DNA from: an uncultured Aquimarina sp.
GTDB lineage: Bacteria > Bacteroidota > Bacteroidia > Flavobacteriales > Flavobacteriaceae
NCBI RefSeq assembly: GCF_947492965.1
Contig: NZ_CANLOZ010000003.1
Span: 1 to 64,000 of the forward strand
Reading direction: 5' to 3'
DNA: 64,000 nucleotides
Within the stretch, counting starts at the first letter, position 1. Every line of letters starts with the position of its first letter. The notes beneath the pieces were generated by a model. The model saw nothing but the letters and a program-made list of their open reading frames with translations. It did no database searches and was not told the DNA's origin. The translations under genes and the position numbers were made by a program. Shown here in pieces: positions 45,881-55,543 of this stretch.

Positions 45881-46591
45881 CTATCCTCCGTAATTAAAAT
45901 AATACGTGATAAAACCTTTTTGTTCTTCTATTTCGGAAGAGGAGAATAAAGCATCTCGCGCATAATTAATTGCGTTCTCAAAAAGACATTCGTTTCGTGT
46001 GGTAGATCTTTTTTTGTCAACTTTGGCATCGGTAACATAACCGTTCTGGTTTACCTCAATTTTAATAACGACTTTCCCACTCCCATTACAAGTATAAATA
46101 GGATTGGGGATGTCTTTTTTTTGTCTTCCTTTTAGTGTAAAAGTAACCGAACTGTTTCTGTTATTAACTTCTTCAGAAATTGGTTTTTCATCTTTTTTAG
46201 ATTCCTCAACCTTTTCCTCAATGATTTCTTCGTTCACTACTTCCTCTCCTTTTACCATTTCTTCATTATCAGAAGTTTGTTCCGTTGCTTCTGCTGTTTC
46301 GGTAAGAGATTTTAAACGTTGTTCGAAATCCTCAGAATCCTCGAAATCTTCGTTAAACGCATCATGAGTTCTTTTAGAGGCGATTAATTCTCTGTTTTCT
46401 TCGGGAGCTATTTCTTCTTCTGGTTCTTCTTGTTTTGCAAGTTCTTCCATTAACTCTTCTGGGATTTCCATAAGAATTTCTGACTGCTCTTTCTTTTTAT
46501 TCACCATATTAATATTGTAGAGCGTCAACACAAAAATACCCATCAACATAGATGTGATAATTAATGCTTTATGTTTTTCTATAAATTGCAT
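45881..46591 (-). CDS. TonB-like energy-transducing protein
   Basis: The 236-residue product has one N-terminal membrane anchor (about 9-30). A long Glu/Lys-rich periplasmic spacer follows, then a C-terminal TonB-like domain (about 150-236: NGSGKVVIKIEVNQNGYVTDAKVDK and CLFENAINYARDALFSSS). It probably transmits proton-motive force to outer-membrane receptors. It is the last gene of the ftsX cluster, 33 bases after truB. No ExbB/ExbD is nearby. Confidence 0.8.
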   Translation of the reverse strand: MQFIEKHKALIITSMLMGIFVLTLYNINMVNKKKEQSEILMEIPEELMEELAKQEEPEEEIAPEENRELIASKRTHDAFNEDFEDSEDFEQRLKSLTETAEATEQTSDNEEMVKGEEVVNEEIIEEKVEESKKDEKPISEEVNNRNSSVTFTLKGRQKKDIPNPIYTCNGSGKVVIKIEVNQNGYVTDAKVDKKRSTTRNECLFENAINYARDALFSSSEIEEQKGFITYYFNYGG

Positions 46592-46624
46592 AGGTATCTA
46601 TAACTCCTTTTCTTCTACAATATT

Positions 46625-47332
46625 TTATAAGGTTTCGATTTCTGCACGTAGCTGATTTTCAAATATTTCAGGGCTTATTGCGTCCGTAACATCAAAAGAT
46701 CCGATTTTAGTTCTTCTCAAAGCACTCAGATGGCCACCACTTTGCAATGCTTTTCCAAAATCATGTGCTAGTGATCGTATATAGGTTCCTTTTCCGCAAA
46801 CTACTCTAAAATCTACTTCTGGTAATTCTATTCGTGTTATTTCAAATTCGGAAATCGTAATTTTTCTTGCTGCTACGGCTACTTCTTCTCCTTCGCGAGC
46901 ATACTCATATAATCTTTTTCCATCCTTTTTTAAGGCTGAAAAAACCGGAGGATATTGTTCAATTTCTCCAACAAACCCTTTTGTGGCTTGTTGTATATTT
47001 TCTGCTGAAATATGATCTACAGGAAAAGTCTGATCTACTTCAGTCTCTAAATCATAAGAAGGTGTCGTTGCGCCTAAGGTAATGGTTCCAGTGTATTCTT
47101 TGGTTTGTCCCATGAATTCCTGAATTCGTTTTGTAAACTTACCAGTGCAAATGATTAGTAATCCAGAAGCCAGTGGGTCTAACGTACCAGCATGACCAAC
47201 TTTAATTTTTTTAATCCCGAAAGTTTTACGAATACGCCAACGTACTTTGTTAACAACCTGAAAGGAAGTCCATTGAAGCGGTTTGTCGATCAGAACGATC
47301 TGACCGTCTTTATAATCTTGTTCGGTTAGCAT
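46625..47332 (-). CDS. truB: tRNA pseudouridine-55 synthase TruB
   Basis: The 235-residue enzyme makes pseudouridine 55 in the T-loop. The catalytic Asp lies in GHAGTLDPLASGLL near residue 52. KPLQWTSFQVVNKVR is the typical opening and the C-terminal substrate-binding region is short. It starts ten bases after the uppP stop. Confidence 0.96.
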   Translation of the reverse strand: MLTEQDYKDGQIVLIDKPLQWTSFQVVNKVRWRIRKTFGIKKIKVGHAGTLDPLASGLLIICTGKFTKRIQEFMGQTKEYTGTITLGATTPSYDLETEVDQTFPVDHISAENIQQATKGFVGEIEQYPPVFSALKKDGKRLYEYAREGEEVAVAARKITISEFEITRIELPEVDFRVVCGKGTYIRSLAHDFGKALQSGGHLSALRRTKIGSFDVTDAISPEIFENQLRAEIETL

Positions 47333-47341
47333 TACTGGGGA

Positions 47342-48136
47342 CTATTTAATAAAACCAAAGATGATGGCTATTACACCAACAACAATACAATATAAGGCAA
47401 AATATGATAATTTACTCTTTTTTACCAAAGAAATCATCCATGTACAAGCAAAAAGTCCAGAAATAAAAGCTGCTAAAAACCCAAGAATTAAAGGGAAACT
47501 ACTCTCTGAAGAGATGTTTAAATCCCCACTTAATAGGTCTTTGGCAATCTTTCCGAAGATTAGAGGAATTACCATAAGAAATGAGAATCTTGCTGCTTTT
47601 GTTTTATCATTACCTAGTAGTACAGAAGTAGAAATGGTAGCTCCACTTCTAGAAATACCTGGTAGCATGGCAATAGCTTGAGCAATTCCTATAATAAAAG
47701 CATTAGGTGTACTTACGACCTTATTAGTGTCTTTGGCCTTATCTGCTAACCATAAAAGAATCGCCGTGATCAATAACATAAAACCAACGAACATAATATT
47801 CCCACTAAAAAGCTGCTCTAATTGTTCTTCAAAAAATAGACCTATAAGCACTGCCGGAATCATAGAAACTATAATGCGTAGAGAAAACATAGTTTCTTCA
47901 TTCTTTTTAAATAGAAAAAGACCTTTTAGAATCTGTAGAATATCTTTTCTAAATACAACTATAGTACTAAGTGCTGTTGCAAAATGTAAAACAACAGTAA
48001 AAAGCAAGGATTCTTCGGGTACACTCTTATCACCTAGAATAGCTTTTCCTAATTCTAAATGACCACTGGAAGAAACTGGAAGAAATTCGGTTAGTCCCTG
48101 AATTACACCCAAAATGATAGCATCAATAATTTCCAT
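47342..48136 (-). CDS. uppP: Undecaprenyl-diphosphatase UppP (BacA)
   Basis: The 264-residue integral membrane enzyme recycles undecaprenyl diphosphate for cell-wall synthesis and confers bacitracin tolerance. The two signature sites are EFLPVSSSGHLELG near residue 17 and PGISRSGATIS near residue 160. About eight membrane segments. It is between DUF3098 and truB in a minus-strand envelope cluster. Confidence 0.96.
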   Translation of the reverse strand: MEIIDAIILGVIQGLTEFLPVSSSGHLELGKAILGDKSVPEESLLFTVVLHFATALSTIVVFRKDILQILKGLFLFKKNEETMFSLRIIVSMIPAVLIGLFFEEQLEQLFSGNIMFVGFMLLITAILLWLADKAKDTNKVVSTPNAFIIGIAQAIAMLPGISRSGATISTSVLLGNDKTKAARFSFLMVIPLIFGKIAKDLLSGDLNISSESSFPLILGFLAAFISGLFACTWMISLVKKSKLSYFALYCIVVGVIAIIFGFIK

Positions 48137-48195
48137 AAGGAACGTTTTGTAAAATTCGATGCAAATATATAACTACGAGAAGATAAATCGTTTGT

Positions 48196-48462
48196 TTACT
48201 CGCTTTTCTTCTTGTTAGGATTTAGTAAAATGGCATAAACTTCAATTCCAAATCCAGTTAATACAATCATAGGAGCTAATCGAATTCTTCTGAAATTGTA
48301 AATCTCAGGATTAAAAACATTAGGATCGTCACTTCCACCTCCTGCCATTAGGATAAAACCTAAGGCAATTACAGCAATACCAATTGCCATTACTACATAG
48401 TTTTTCTTCCCAAAAACGAAATCTGGTTTGTGCACTGTGCTATTGTTGGATTGTTTGCTCAT
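48196..48462 (-). CDS. DUF3098 family membrane protein
   Basis: The 88-residue protein has two membrane segments (about 24-42 and 65-80) separated by a GGGSDDPNVFNPEIYNFRRI loop, the DUF3098 hallmark. The family is regularly found beside ftsX and uppP in Bacteroidota and may belong to the division/envelope machinery. Function is unknown. Confidence 0.87.
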   Translation of the reverse strand: MSKQSNNSTVHKPDFVFGKKNYVVMAIGIAVIALGFILMAGGGSDDPNVFNPEIYNFRRIRLAPMIVLTGFGIEVYAILLNPNKKKSE

Positions 48463-48537
48463 GAATGTCGTTATTTATGTTGTTGTTCTATCTAGGTGTA
48501 CAAGGAAGATAGAATTCCAATGTTTATGTTTTTATAA

Positions 48538-48927
48538 CTATTGTTCTTCTTGAATTTCATTAAAAATTACACGATCATCTACTGTCAATTTAGAGATATG
48601 TCCCATAATTTTATCACGTGTAAATATAGTCCATCTATGAATAGAATACAAAGTAACTTTTTTGCCTATTAATTCTTCTTGTAATTGTTGGATAGTCAAT
48701 CCTTGCTCTAATCCTCGATTGATATAATAGTAATGATCATCATTTTCTAAAGTAATGGCGATATCAAAACCGCTTTTCTCTTCTACTTTGGCAACAACGC
48801 CAGTAATTTCTATAACGTCATCAGGTTGTACATCTCGTATTGGTTTAAACGTTTGAATGGCAACCCACATAAAAATGATGAACAATACCGATGATATGGA
48901 AAAGAAAATTCTTCCGGTTTTTTTCAT
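48538..48927 (-). CDS. Membrane-anchored protein of unknown function in the ftsX cluster
   Basis: The 129-residue product has one N-terminal membrane segment (about 7-25), then a soluble OB-like domain: DDVIEITGVVAKVEEKSGFDIAITLEND and GKKVTLYSIHRWTIFTRDKIMGHI. It is likely exported with the domain in the periplasm. It is 15 bases after ftsX and precedes DUF3098, so a role linked to division or envelope is suggested by context only. Confidence 0.7.
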   Translation of the reverse strand: MKKTGRIFFSISSVLFIIFMWVAIQTFKPIRDVQPDDVIEITGVVAKVEEKSGFDIAITLENDDHYYYINRGLEQGLTIQQLQEELIGKKVTLYSIHRWTIFTRDKIMGHISKLTVDDRVIFNEIQEEQ

Positions 48928-48942
48928 GATAGCTTCAGATAA

Positions 48943-49821
48943 TTAATAGTATAATTCATCAGTTCTAAGATTAAGAAAACGCTGAGTAGCGAAGAAAGTA
49001 CTAAGCCATGTGATAAAAACACCTATTCCAAAAACTCCTCCAAATAAACCAATGAGTAAGATTTTGTCATTCAATAAACCTAGTTCAGGAAAAGCCTGAT
49101 CCAAATAATATAATACAACTCCTACTCCTATTAATGCAACAATTGCTCCGATCATACCTAGACGAATACTCTTCCAAACAAAGGGTCTACGGATGAATTT
49201 TTTGGTAGCACCTACCATTTGCATCGTTTTAATAATAAAACGTTTTGAGTATACAGACAATCGTATGGAACTATTGATAAGTAACACCGCAATAAATGTG
49301 AAAATCCCACTAATAAGTAATACCCAAAAACTTATTTTTTTGATATTGTCATTTAGTAGCGAGATTAAAGGTTTGTCATAAATTACTTCGTCTACAAAAT
49401 CTTTCTTAGTAATGCTTGTGGTTATTTCATCAATTTTTACTTGATCTACAAAATCGGCTTTAAGAAATACATCGATAGAATTTTGTAAAGGATTATATCC
49501 TAGAAAATCCATAAAGTTTTCTCCAATATCTTTACTATGCTCTTCTGCCGCTTCATCTTTGGAAATATAGGTAGTTGACTTTGTGTATTCTGCCAAAGCT
49601 AGACTTTTTTCCATTTGTTTAATTTCTACCTCTTTGGCAGTGTCTTTTAAGTAGATAGTTAGCGCTATCTTTTCTTTAAAATGATCGGCTACCTTTTTGG
49701 TATTCAACACCAAAAGACCTAATAATCCCAATAAAAAAAGTACCAGAGAAATACTAATCACCACAGAGAAATAAGAAGATATAAGTCTGCGTTTCTGATA
49801 TTTTTCAAAGGATGAGCTCAT
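48943..49821 (-). CDS. ftsX: Cell division ABC transporter permease FtsX
   Basis: The 292-residue permease has one N-terminal membrane segment (about 20-40), a periplasmic domain (about 45-165), and three C-terminal membrane segments (about 170-190, 220-240 and 255-280) of the FtsX-like permease domain. It pairs with the ATPase FtsE (not in the window) to control cell-wall hydrolases at division. First gene of the minus-strand cluster ending with the TonB-like gene. Confidence 0.93.
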   Translation of the reverse strand: MSSSFEKYQKRRLISSYFSVVISISLVLFLLGLLGLLVLNTKKVADHFKEKIALTIYLKDTAKEVEIKQMEKSLALAEYTKSTTYISKDEAAEEHSKDIGENFMDFLGYNPLQNSIDVFLKADFVDQVKIDEITTSITKKDFVDEVIYDKPLISLLNDNIKKISFWVLLISGIFTFIAVLLINSSIRLSVYSKRFIIKTMQMVGATKKFIRRPFVWKSIRLGMIGAIVALIGVGVVLYYLDQAFPELGLLNDKILLIGLFGGVFGIGVFITWLSTFFATQRFLNLRTDELYY

Positions 49822-50005
49822 AAAGATTTGTTTTGCAGGTAAAAATAATAAAGTTAATAGACTTTTGATGCTAAATACATCTCATTTCAGAATTAGTTGC
49901 ACTAATAATTAAGATCAATTTATAATAATCTTTTACCTAATTTTAGTTTCTTTATCAGATAACGTAAACTTACAAACATTGTTATTTTTAATATAACCAA
50001 ATCAT

Positions 50006-50938
50006 ATGCATACAGTAATAATTGGTATAGGAGGAGTAGGAGGATATTTTGGAGGTAAGATTGCTTTTTCGGGTCAGAAAGTATCTATGCTGGCAAGAGG
50101 AGCACATCTCGAAGCGATACTCCAAGATGGATTGCAAGTAAAGAGTATTGAAGGAGATTTTATTACAGCACCTTTTTTGGTAACGGATAATATACATCAA
50201 ATTGATAAAGCCGATTTAATATTGATTTGTACAAAATCATGGCAAGTTAAAGACGCTGCCGAAATCATAAAACCATTACTTAAAGATACTACTGTTGTAA
50301 TTCCGTTACAAAATGGAGCTGATAATGCAGAAAAGATCATTTCCGTAATTGATAAGAAATATGTATTAGGAGGTTTATGCAAAATCTACAGCAAGATCGA
50401 ATCACCAGGAATAATTTCACATTTTGGACACCCACCAGAGATTATTTTTGGAGAATTAGATAAGAGTAAATCAGATCGACTACTTCGTATAAAAGAAGTA
50501 TTTGATAAAGCAGGTTTTAAAAATAAAATTTCTGAGGATATTCAGGTAGATATTTGGAGTAAGTTTATGTTTATAGCCACAGTAAGTGGATTGGGAGCGT
50601 TAACCAGAGCTACCATTGGAGAGATGTTTGCGCATCCAGAACTTAATAGTATATTGAGAGCTACAGCTTCCGAAATTTATCAAGTTGCTATTGCGAAAAA
50701 AGTAGCAATGCCTCCGACCATTGTAGAAGGTATCATGAATTTTATCAAAAATCAGCCTTATGATGCCACAGCATCTACCCAAAGAGATATTATGGAAGGT
50801 AGACCTTCAGAGCTAGAAAATTTTAATGGTTTTATTGTAAATGAAGGTAAAAAACTAGGTATAGATACACCTACAAATACGTTTATTTATAGTTGCTTAC
50901 AACCAATGGAAGCAAAAGCTCGAAGCACTAAAAACTAA
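50006..50938 (+). CDS. panE: 2-dehydropantoate 2-reductase (ketopantoate reductase family)
   Basis: The 310-residue enzyme has the N-terminal NADP-binding motif IGIGGVGGYFGGKIA. The ApbA/PanE catalytic C-terminal domain follows, with KFMFIATVSGLGALTRATIGEM and the end ENFNGFIVNEGKKLGIDTP. It reduces ketopantoate to pantoate for CoA synthesis; several paralogues of this family act on other 2-ketoacids, so the exact substrate is likely but not certain. Confidence 0.85.
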   Translation: MHTVIIGIGGVGGYFGGKIAFSGQKVSMLARGAHLEAILQDGLQVKSIEGDFITAPFLVTDNIHQIDKADLILICTKSWQVKDAAEIIKPLLKDTTVVIPLQNGADNAEKIISVIDKKYVLGGLCKIYSKIESPGIISHFGHPPEIIFGELDKSKSDRLLRIKEVFDKAGFKNKISEDIQVDIWSKFMFIATVSGLGALTRATIGEMFAHPELNSILRATASEIYQVAIAKKVAMPPTIVEGIMNFIKNQPYDATASTQRDIMEGRPSELENFNGFIVNEGKKLGIDTPTNTFIYSCLQPMEAKARSTKN

Positions 50939-50971
50939 CCTAAAAAACTATAGGAAACTCACATAAAATCG

Positions 50972-50979
50972 TAAATTTG
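50972..50979 (+). promoter_or_regulatory. -7 element for leuS
   Basis: TAAATTTG fits TAnnTTTG exactly and lies 18 bases before the leuS start, giving a short leader. No strong -33 element. Confidence 0.5.
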
Positions 50980-50997
50980 CGGTCTTAATTTCAGATC

Positions 50998-53817
50998 ATG
51001 AGTTACGACTTTAATACGATTGAAGCCAAATGGCAGGCTTATTGGGCAGAGAATGGAACATTCAAAGCTGAAAATAATAGCGATAAACCAAAATATTATG
51101 TATTGGACATGTTTCCTTATCCTTCTGGAGCAGGATTACACGTTGGGCATCCATTAGGTTATATTGCCAGTGATATCTATGCACGATACAAGCGTCATAA
51201 AGGTTTTAACGTATTACATCCGCAAGGATACGACTCTTTTGGATTACCGGCTGAACAATACGCGATTCAGACTGGACAGCATCCCGCAATTACCACCAAA
51301 GAGAATATTGCCCGTTACAGAGAGCAGTTAGATAAAATAGGGTTCTCTTTTGATTGGAGTAGAGAGGTGAAAACTAGTGATCCAAAATTCTATAAATGGA
51401 CGCAGTGGATTTTTATCCAACTTTTTGATTCCTGGTATGATAATGATGCTGATAAAGCAAGAGCTATAAATGAACTGGAAGAAGTTTTTTCTAATGAAGG
51501 GAATACAACTATAAATGCTGTTTGTGATGAAGATGTGGTTACTTTCTCTGTTGAGGAGTGGAATGATTTTTCGTCCTTAGAAAAACAAGAAGTCCTTCTA
51601 AAATATAGATTGACATATTTAGCAGAAACCGAAGTGAATTGGTGTCCAAAACTAGGTACTGTTTTGGCAAATGATGAAATTGTAAATGGAGTTTCTGAAC
51701 GTGGTGGTCATCCGGTAATTCGTAAAAAAATGACTCAGTGGAGTATGCGAATTTCTGCATACGCACAACGTTTATTGGATGGATTAACAACGATAGATTG
51801 GCCACAACCATTAAAAGATTCTCAGACTAATTGGATTGGTCGTTCTCAAGGAGCGAGTGTTACTTTTAATGTAAAAGATCATGATGAGGTAATAGAAGTA
51901 TTTACTACAAGACCTGATACTATTTTCGGAGTAAGTTTTATGACATTAGCACCAGAACATGAATTGGTAACTAAGATTACTACTCCAGAACAAAAAGCAG
52001 AGATCGAAGCATATATTGAAGCTACAGCAAAACGAAGTGAACGTGATCGTATGGCAGATGTAAAAACCATTAGTGGAGTGTTTACAGGAGCTTATGCAGA
52101 ACATCCTTTTACCAAAGAACCTGTGCCGATTTGGATTGGAGATTATGTATTAGCAGGTTATGGTACTGGAGCAGTGATGGCGGTTCCTTGTGGAGATCAA
52201 CGTGATTATGACTTTGCAAAACATTTTGGGATTGAGATTCCTAACATTTTTGATGGAGTAGACATCAGCGAAGAAGCTTTTGCGGATAAAGAAAAAACAA
52301 TCATTGCGAATTCAGATTTTTTAGATGGTCTGAATTATAAGAAGGCAATGAAAAGAGCGATTTACGAATTAGAGAAAATCGGTCAAGGAAAGGGTAAAAT
52401 TAATTACCGATTACGTGATGCGGTATTTAGCCGTCAGCGATATTGGGGAGAACCCTTTCCAGTATATTATGTAGATGGAATGCCGCAGATGATAGATCTG
52501 CAACATCTGCCTATTGAGTTGCCAGAAGTTGAAAAATATTTGCCAACTGCAACTGGAGAACCACCTTTAGGTCGTGCTGATGTTTGGGCATGGTGTACAG
52601 AAACCAATAAAGTGGTTAGTAATGAAAAAATAGATAACACTAGCGTTTTTCCATTAGAGTTGAATACAATGCCTGGTTGGGCTGGAAGTTCGTATTACTT
52701 TAATAGGTATATGGATCCTAATAATGATGAGGTAGTATTTTCTAAAGAAGCAATCAACTATTGGAAAGAGGTAGATCTATATATAGGAGGTAGCGAACAT
52801 GCAACAGGACATTTATTATATGCACGTTTTTGGCAGAAATTCTTATTTGATCGTGAAATCGTTCCTGTAGATGAATTTGCTAAAAAGCTAATCAACCAAG
52901 GAATGATTTTGGGAACAAGTGCTATTGTGTATAGGATAAGTGGTACGAATACATATGTTTCTAAAGGACTTAAGGATCAGTATAAGAATCAGATTGAAGA
53001 ACTTCGCGTAGATGTAAATATGATTAATGCTTCAGATGAGTTGGATCCAAACGATTTAAGAAATTGGCAACCACAATTTGAAGATGCTGAATTTGAACTA
53101 GAAGATGGGAAATATATTGTTGGGCGTGAGGTCGAAAAAATGTCTAAAAGATGGTTTAATGTTGTAAACCCAGATGGAGTTTGTGAGCAGTATGGAGCGG
53201 ATAGTTTACGCTTGTATGAAATGTTTTTAGGACCACTAGAGCAAGCAAAGCCTTGGAATACTGCGGGTATTACAGGAGTGCATGGATTTTTGAAGAAGCT
53301 TTGGAAGCTATATCATAATGGAGAAGAGTTTGGTGTAACTGATGCAGAACCTTCTAAGGATAACTTAAAGACACTGCATAAAACGATTAAAAAAGTAGAA
53401 GAAGATATAGAGAACTTCTCTTTTAATACTTCTGTAAGTACATTTATGATTGCCGTAAATGAATTAACTGCTCAAAAATGTAATGCTAGAGCAATTTTAG
53501 AACCACTACTAGTACTGGTATCTCCATATGCACCGCATATTGCAGAAGAATTATGGAGTAAATTAGGTCATAATGATTCCATTGCTACAGCAGCATTTCC
53601 AATATTTGAAGAGAAACATTTGGTGGAAAGCTCAAAACAATATCCGATATCTTTTAACGGAAAAATGCGTTTTACCATGGAACTTCCCTTAGATATGAGT
53701 AAAGAGGATATTGAAGCAGCAGTAATGGCTCACGAAAAGACACAACAACAACTTGCAGGACGAGAACCGAAAAAAGTGATCGTAGTGCCTGGTAAAATTG
53801 TGAACATCGTAGGGTGA
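50998..53817 (+). CDS. leuS: Leucine-tRNA ligase
   Basis: The 939-residue class I synthetase has the HIGH-like site GAGLHVGHPLG near residue 44, a CP1 editing domain (about 230-430, with TTRPDTIFGVSFMTLAPEH and the GTGAVMAVP block), the leucine-specific region, and the KMSKR site near residue 715. The C-terminal anticodon-binding domain is complete. The insertion around 135-175 (EEVFSNEGNTTINAVCDED) is typical for Bacteroidota LeuRS. Confidence 0.98.
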   Translation: MSYDFNTIEAKWQAYWAENGTFKAENNSDKPKYYVLDMFPYPSGAGLHVGHPLGYIASDIYARYKRHKGFNVLHPQGYDSFGLPAEQYAIQTGQHPAITTKENIARYREQLDKIGFSFDWSREVKTSDPKFYKWTQWIFIQLFDSWYDNDADKARAINELEEVFSNEGNTTINAVCDEDVVTFSVEEWNDFSSLEKQEVLLKYRLTYLAETEVNWCPKLGTVLANDEIVNGVSERGGHPVIRKKMTQWSMRISAYAQRLLDGLTTIDWPQPLKDSQTNWIGRSQGASVTFNVKDHDEVIEVFTTRPDTIFGVSFMTLAPEHELVTKITTPEQKAEIEAYIEATAKRSERDRMADVKTISGVFTGAYAEHPFTKEPVPIWIGDYVLAGYGTGAVMAVPCGDQRDYDFAKHFGIEIPNIFDGVDISEEAFADKEKTIIANSDFLDGLNYKKAMKRAIYELEKIGQGKGKINYRLRDAVFSRQRYWGEPFPVYYVDGMPQMIDLQHLPIELPEVEKYLPTATGEPPLGRADVWAWCTETNKVVSNEKIDNTSVFPLELNTMPGWAGSSYYFNRYMDPNNDEVVFSKEAINYWKEVDLYIGGSEHATGHLLYARFWQKFLFDREIVPVDEFAKKLINQGMILGTSAIVYRISGTNTYVSKGLKDQYKNQIEELRVDVNMINASDELDPNDLRNWQPQFEDAEFELEDGKYIVGREVEKMSKRWFNVVNPDGVCEQYGADSLRLYEMFLGPLEQAKPWNTAGITGVHGFLKKLWKLYHNGEEFGVTDAEPSKDNLKTLHKTIKKVEEDIENFSFNTSVSTFMIAVNELTAQKCNARAILEPLLVLVSPYAPHIAEELWSKLGHNDSIATAAFPIFEEKHLVESSKQYPISFNGKMRFTMELPLDMSKEDIEAAVMAHEKTQQQLAGREPKKVIVVPGKIVNIVG

Positions 53818-53836
53818 TTTTTGGAAAGAAATTTAT

Positions 53837-53898
53837 GTCAGTCTGAGCCTGTCGAAGACTTTTTTTGTATTATAACACTTCGACAAGCTTAGTGTGAC
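53837..53898. repeat. REP-like imperfect inverted repeat
   Basis: GTCAGTCTGAGCCTGTCGAAG on the left and CTTCGACAAGCTTAGTGTGAC on the right pair with a few mismatches around a T-rich loop. Elements with the CTTCGACAAGCTCAGTGTGAC core are scattered between genes in many Bacteroidota genomes. It lies just after leuS and could act as a terminator or a REP-type mobile palindrome. Confidence 0.75.
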
Positions 53899-53930
53899 TA
53901 CGATAGGCTTACAGTTTTTTATCAACAGAT

Positions 53931-54191
53931 ATGATCGATTCCATAGAAATATTAGGATTAATAGCCGCTGTATTAACTACAGTGGCTTTTTTGCCTCAAG
54001 TATACAAGACCTGGAAAACAAAATCTGCAGAAAGTTTATCGATGACGATGTTATTGGTTTTTGAAAGTGGCGTTCTTTGTTGGTTGGTTTACGGTTTTTT
54101 GATCGATAGCTTTCCTGTAATTTTGGCAAATGCGATTACTGCAGTATCAGGAATTTTTCTACTTTATTTTAAATTTCGTTATAAAAACTAA
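53931..54191 (+). CDS. SemiSWEET-type sugar transporter
   Basis: The 86-residue protein has three membrane segments and the PQ-loop signature FLPQVYKTWKTKSAESLSM. SemiSWEETs dimerise to form a sugar channel; the sugar is not identifiable. The length is typical. It follows the REP-like element and is not obviously in an operon. Confidence 0.9.
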   Translation: MIDSIEILGLIAAVLTTVAFLPQVYKTWKTKSAESLSMTMLLVFESGVLCWLVYGFLIDSFPVILANAITAVSGIFLLYFKFRYKN

Positions 54192-54323
54192 ATAAAATTA
54201 ACGACTCTCTTGTTTTTTAACAACTTTCAATATGTTTTCCTAAATTACGGATAAGATATTTTTTAAAGGTATTTTATTGTTTTATTTCAAGAAAACATCT
54301 ATTTTCGACCCAAAATTAAGAAT

Positions 54324-55439
54324 ATGATAATTGGTGTTCCTAAGGAAATCAAAAATAACGAGAACAGAGTAGGTGTAACACCTGCCGGAACAATGGCACT
54401 CGTTAAAAATGGTCACACTGTTTTCATTCAGCAAAATGCTGGTCTTCAGAGTGGTTTTAGTGATGAAGAATATATAGAAGCTGGAGCTAAAATATTACCT
54501 ACAATAGAAGAGGTTTATGCTACTGCTGAAATGATTATTAAGGTTAAGGAACCTATTGAACCAGAATATAAATTGATTAAAAAGGATCAATTATTATTCA
54601 CATATTTTCACTTTGCTTCTAGCGAGCCTTTAACAAAGGCTATGATCGAAAGTGGATCCGTTTGTATTTCTTATGAAACTGTAGAAGATCCAGATCGTAG
54701 TTTGCCTTTACTGACTCCGATGAGTGAAGTAGCTGGTAGAATGTCGATACAGCAAGGTGCTAAGTATCTAGAGAAACCATTAAAGGGAAGAGGAATTCTT
54801 TTAGGTGGTGTTCCGGGAGTTGCTCCTGCCAAAGTTTTAATCTTGGGTGGAGGTGTTGTAGGAACGCAAGCTGCTAAAATGGCAGCAGGAATGGGTGCTG
54901 ATGTTACGATCCTAGATATTAGTATGAAAAGATTACGTTATTTAGATGATGTAATGCCTGCTAATGTAAATACTGAATTCTCTAACGAATATACTATTCG
55001 TAAACATATAAAAACTTCTGATTTAATCATTGGAGGAGTATTAATTCCTGGGGCTAAAGCTCCAAAGTTAATCACACGCGATATGCTTAAGGATATGCGT
55101 ACGGGTACTGTATTGGTTGATGTTGCTGTTGATCAAGGTGGTTGTTTCGAAACTACAAAACCTACTACACATCAGGATCCTGTTTATATTATTGATGATG
55201 TAGTACATTATTCTGTGGCAAATATGCCAGGAGCGGTACCATATACATCTACTTTGGCATTAACCAATGTAACTTTGTCATACGCAATTCAATTGGCAAA
55301 TAAAGGTTGGAAAGCCGCTTGTGCAGATAACGAACCACTTAGAAAAGGATTGAATGTGATTAATGGAGCTGTAGTGTATCCTGCTATTTCAGAGGCATTT
55401 AACCTTCCTTTGGAAGATGTAAATAACTATTTAAGTTAA
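54324..55439 (+). CDS. ald: Alanine dehydrogenase
   Basis: The 371-residue NAD-dependent enzyme interconverts alanine and pyruvate plus ammonia. The N-terminal MIIGVPKEIKNNENRVGVTP is diagnostic. The NAD-binding site is VLILGGGVVGTQAAKMAAGMGADVTILD, and the substrate/metal end reads VDVAVDQGGCFETT. It is monocistronic with a terminator. Confidence 0.96.
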   Translation: MIIGVPKEIKNNENRVGVTPAGTMALVKNGHTVFIQQNAGLQSGFSDEEYIEAGAKILPTIEEVYATAEMIIKVKEPIEPEYKLIKKDQLLFTYFHFASSEPLTKAMIESGSVCISYETVEDPDRSLPLLTPMSEVAGRMSIQQGAKYLEKPLKGRGILLGGVPGVAPAKVLILGGGVVGTQAAKMAAGMGADVTILDISMKRLRYLDDVMPANVNTEFSNEYTIRKHIKTSDLIIGGVLIPGAKAPKLITRDMLKDMRTGTVLVDVAVDQGGCFETTKPTTHQDPVYIIDDVVHYSVANMPGAVPYTSTLALTNVTLSYAIQLANKGWKAACADNEPLRKGLNVINGAVVYPAISEAFNLPLEDVNNYLS

Positions 55440-55475
55440 ACTCGACTTATTGGCTAACTCAAGTTTATTTAACTG

Positions 55476-55503
55476 AAAACCTCGTCTTTATGGCGAGGTT
55501 TTT
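55476..55503 (+). terminator. Terminator of ald
   Basis: AAAACCTCG and CGAGGTTTTT form a stem of about eight pairs followed by Ts. Confidence 0.85.
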
Positions 55504-55543
55504 GCTTTTATTATCGTAACTTTAATCTTAAAAGTATTTAATT

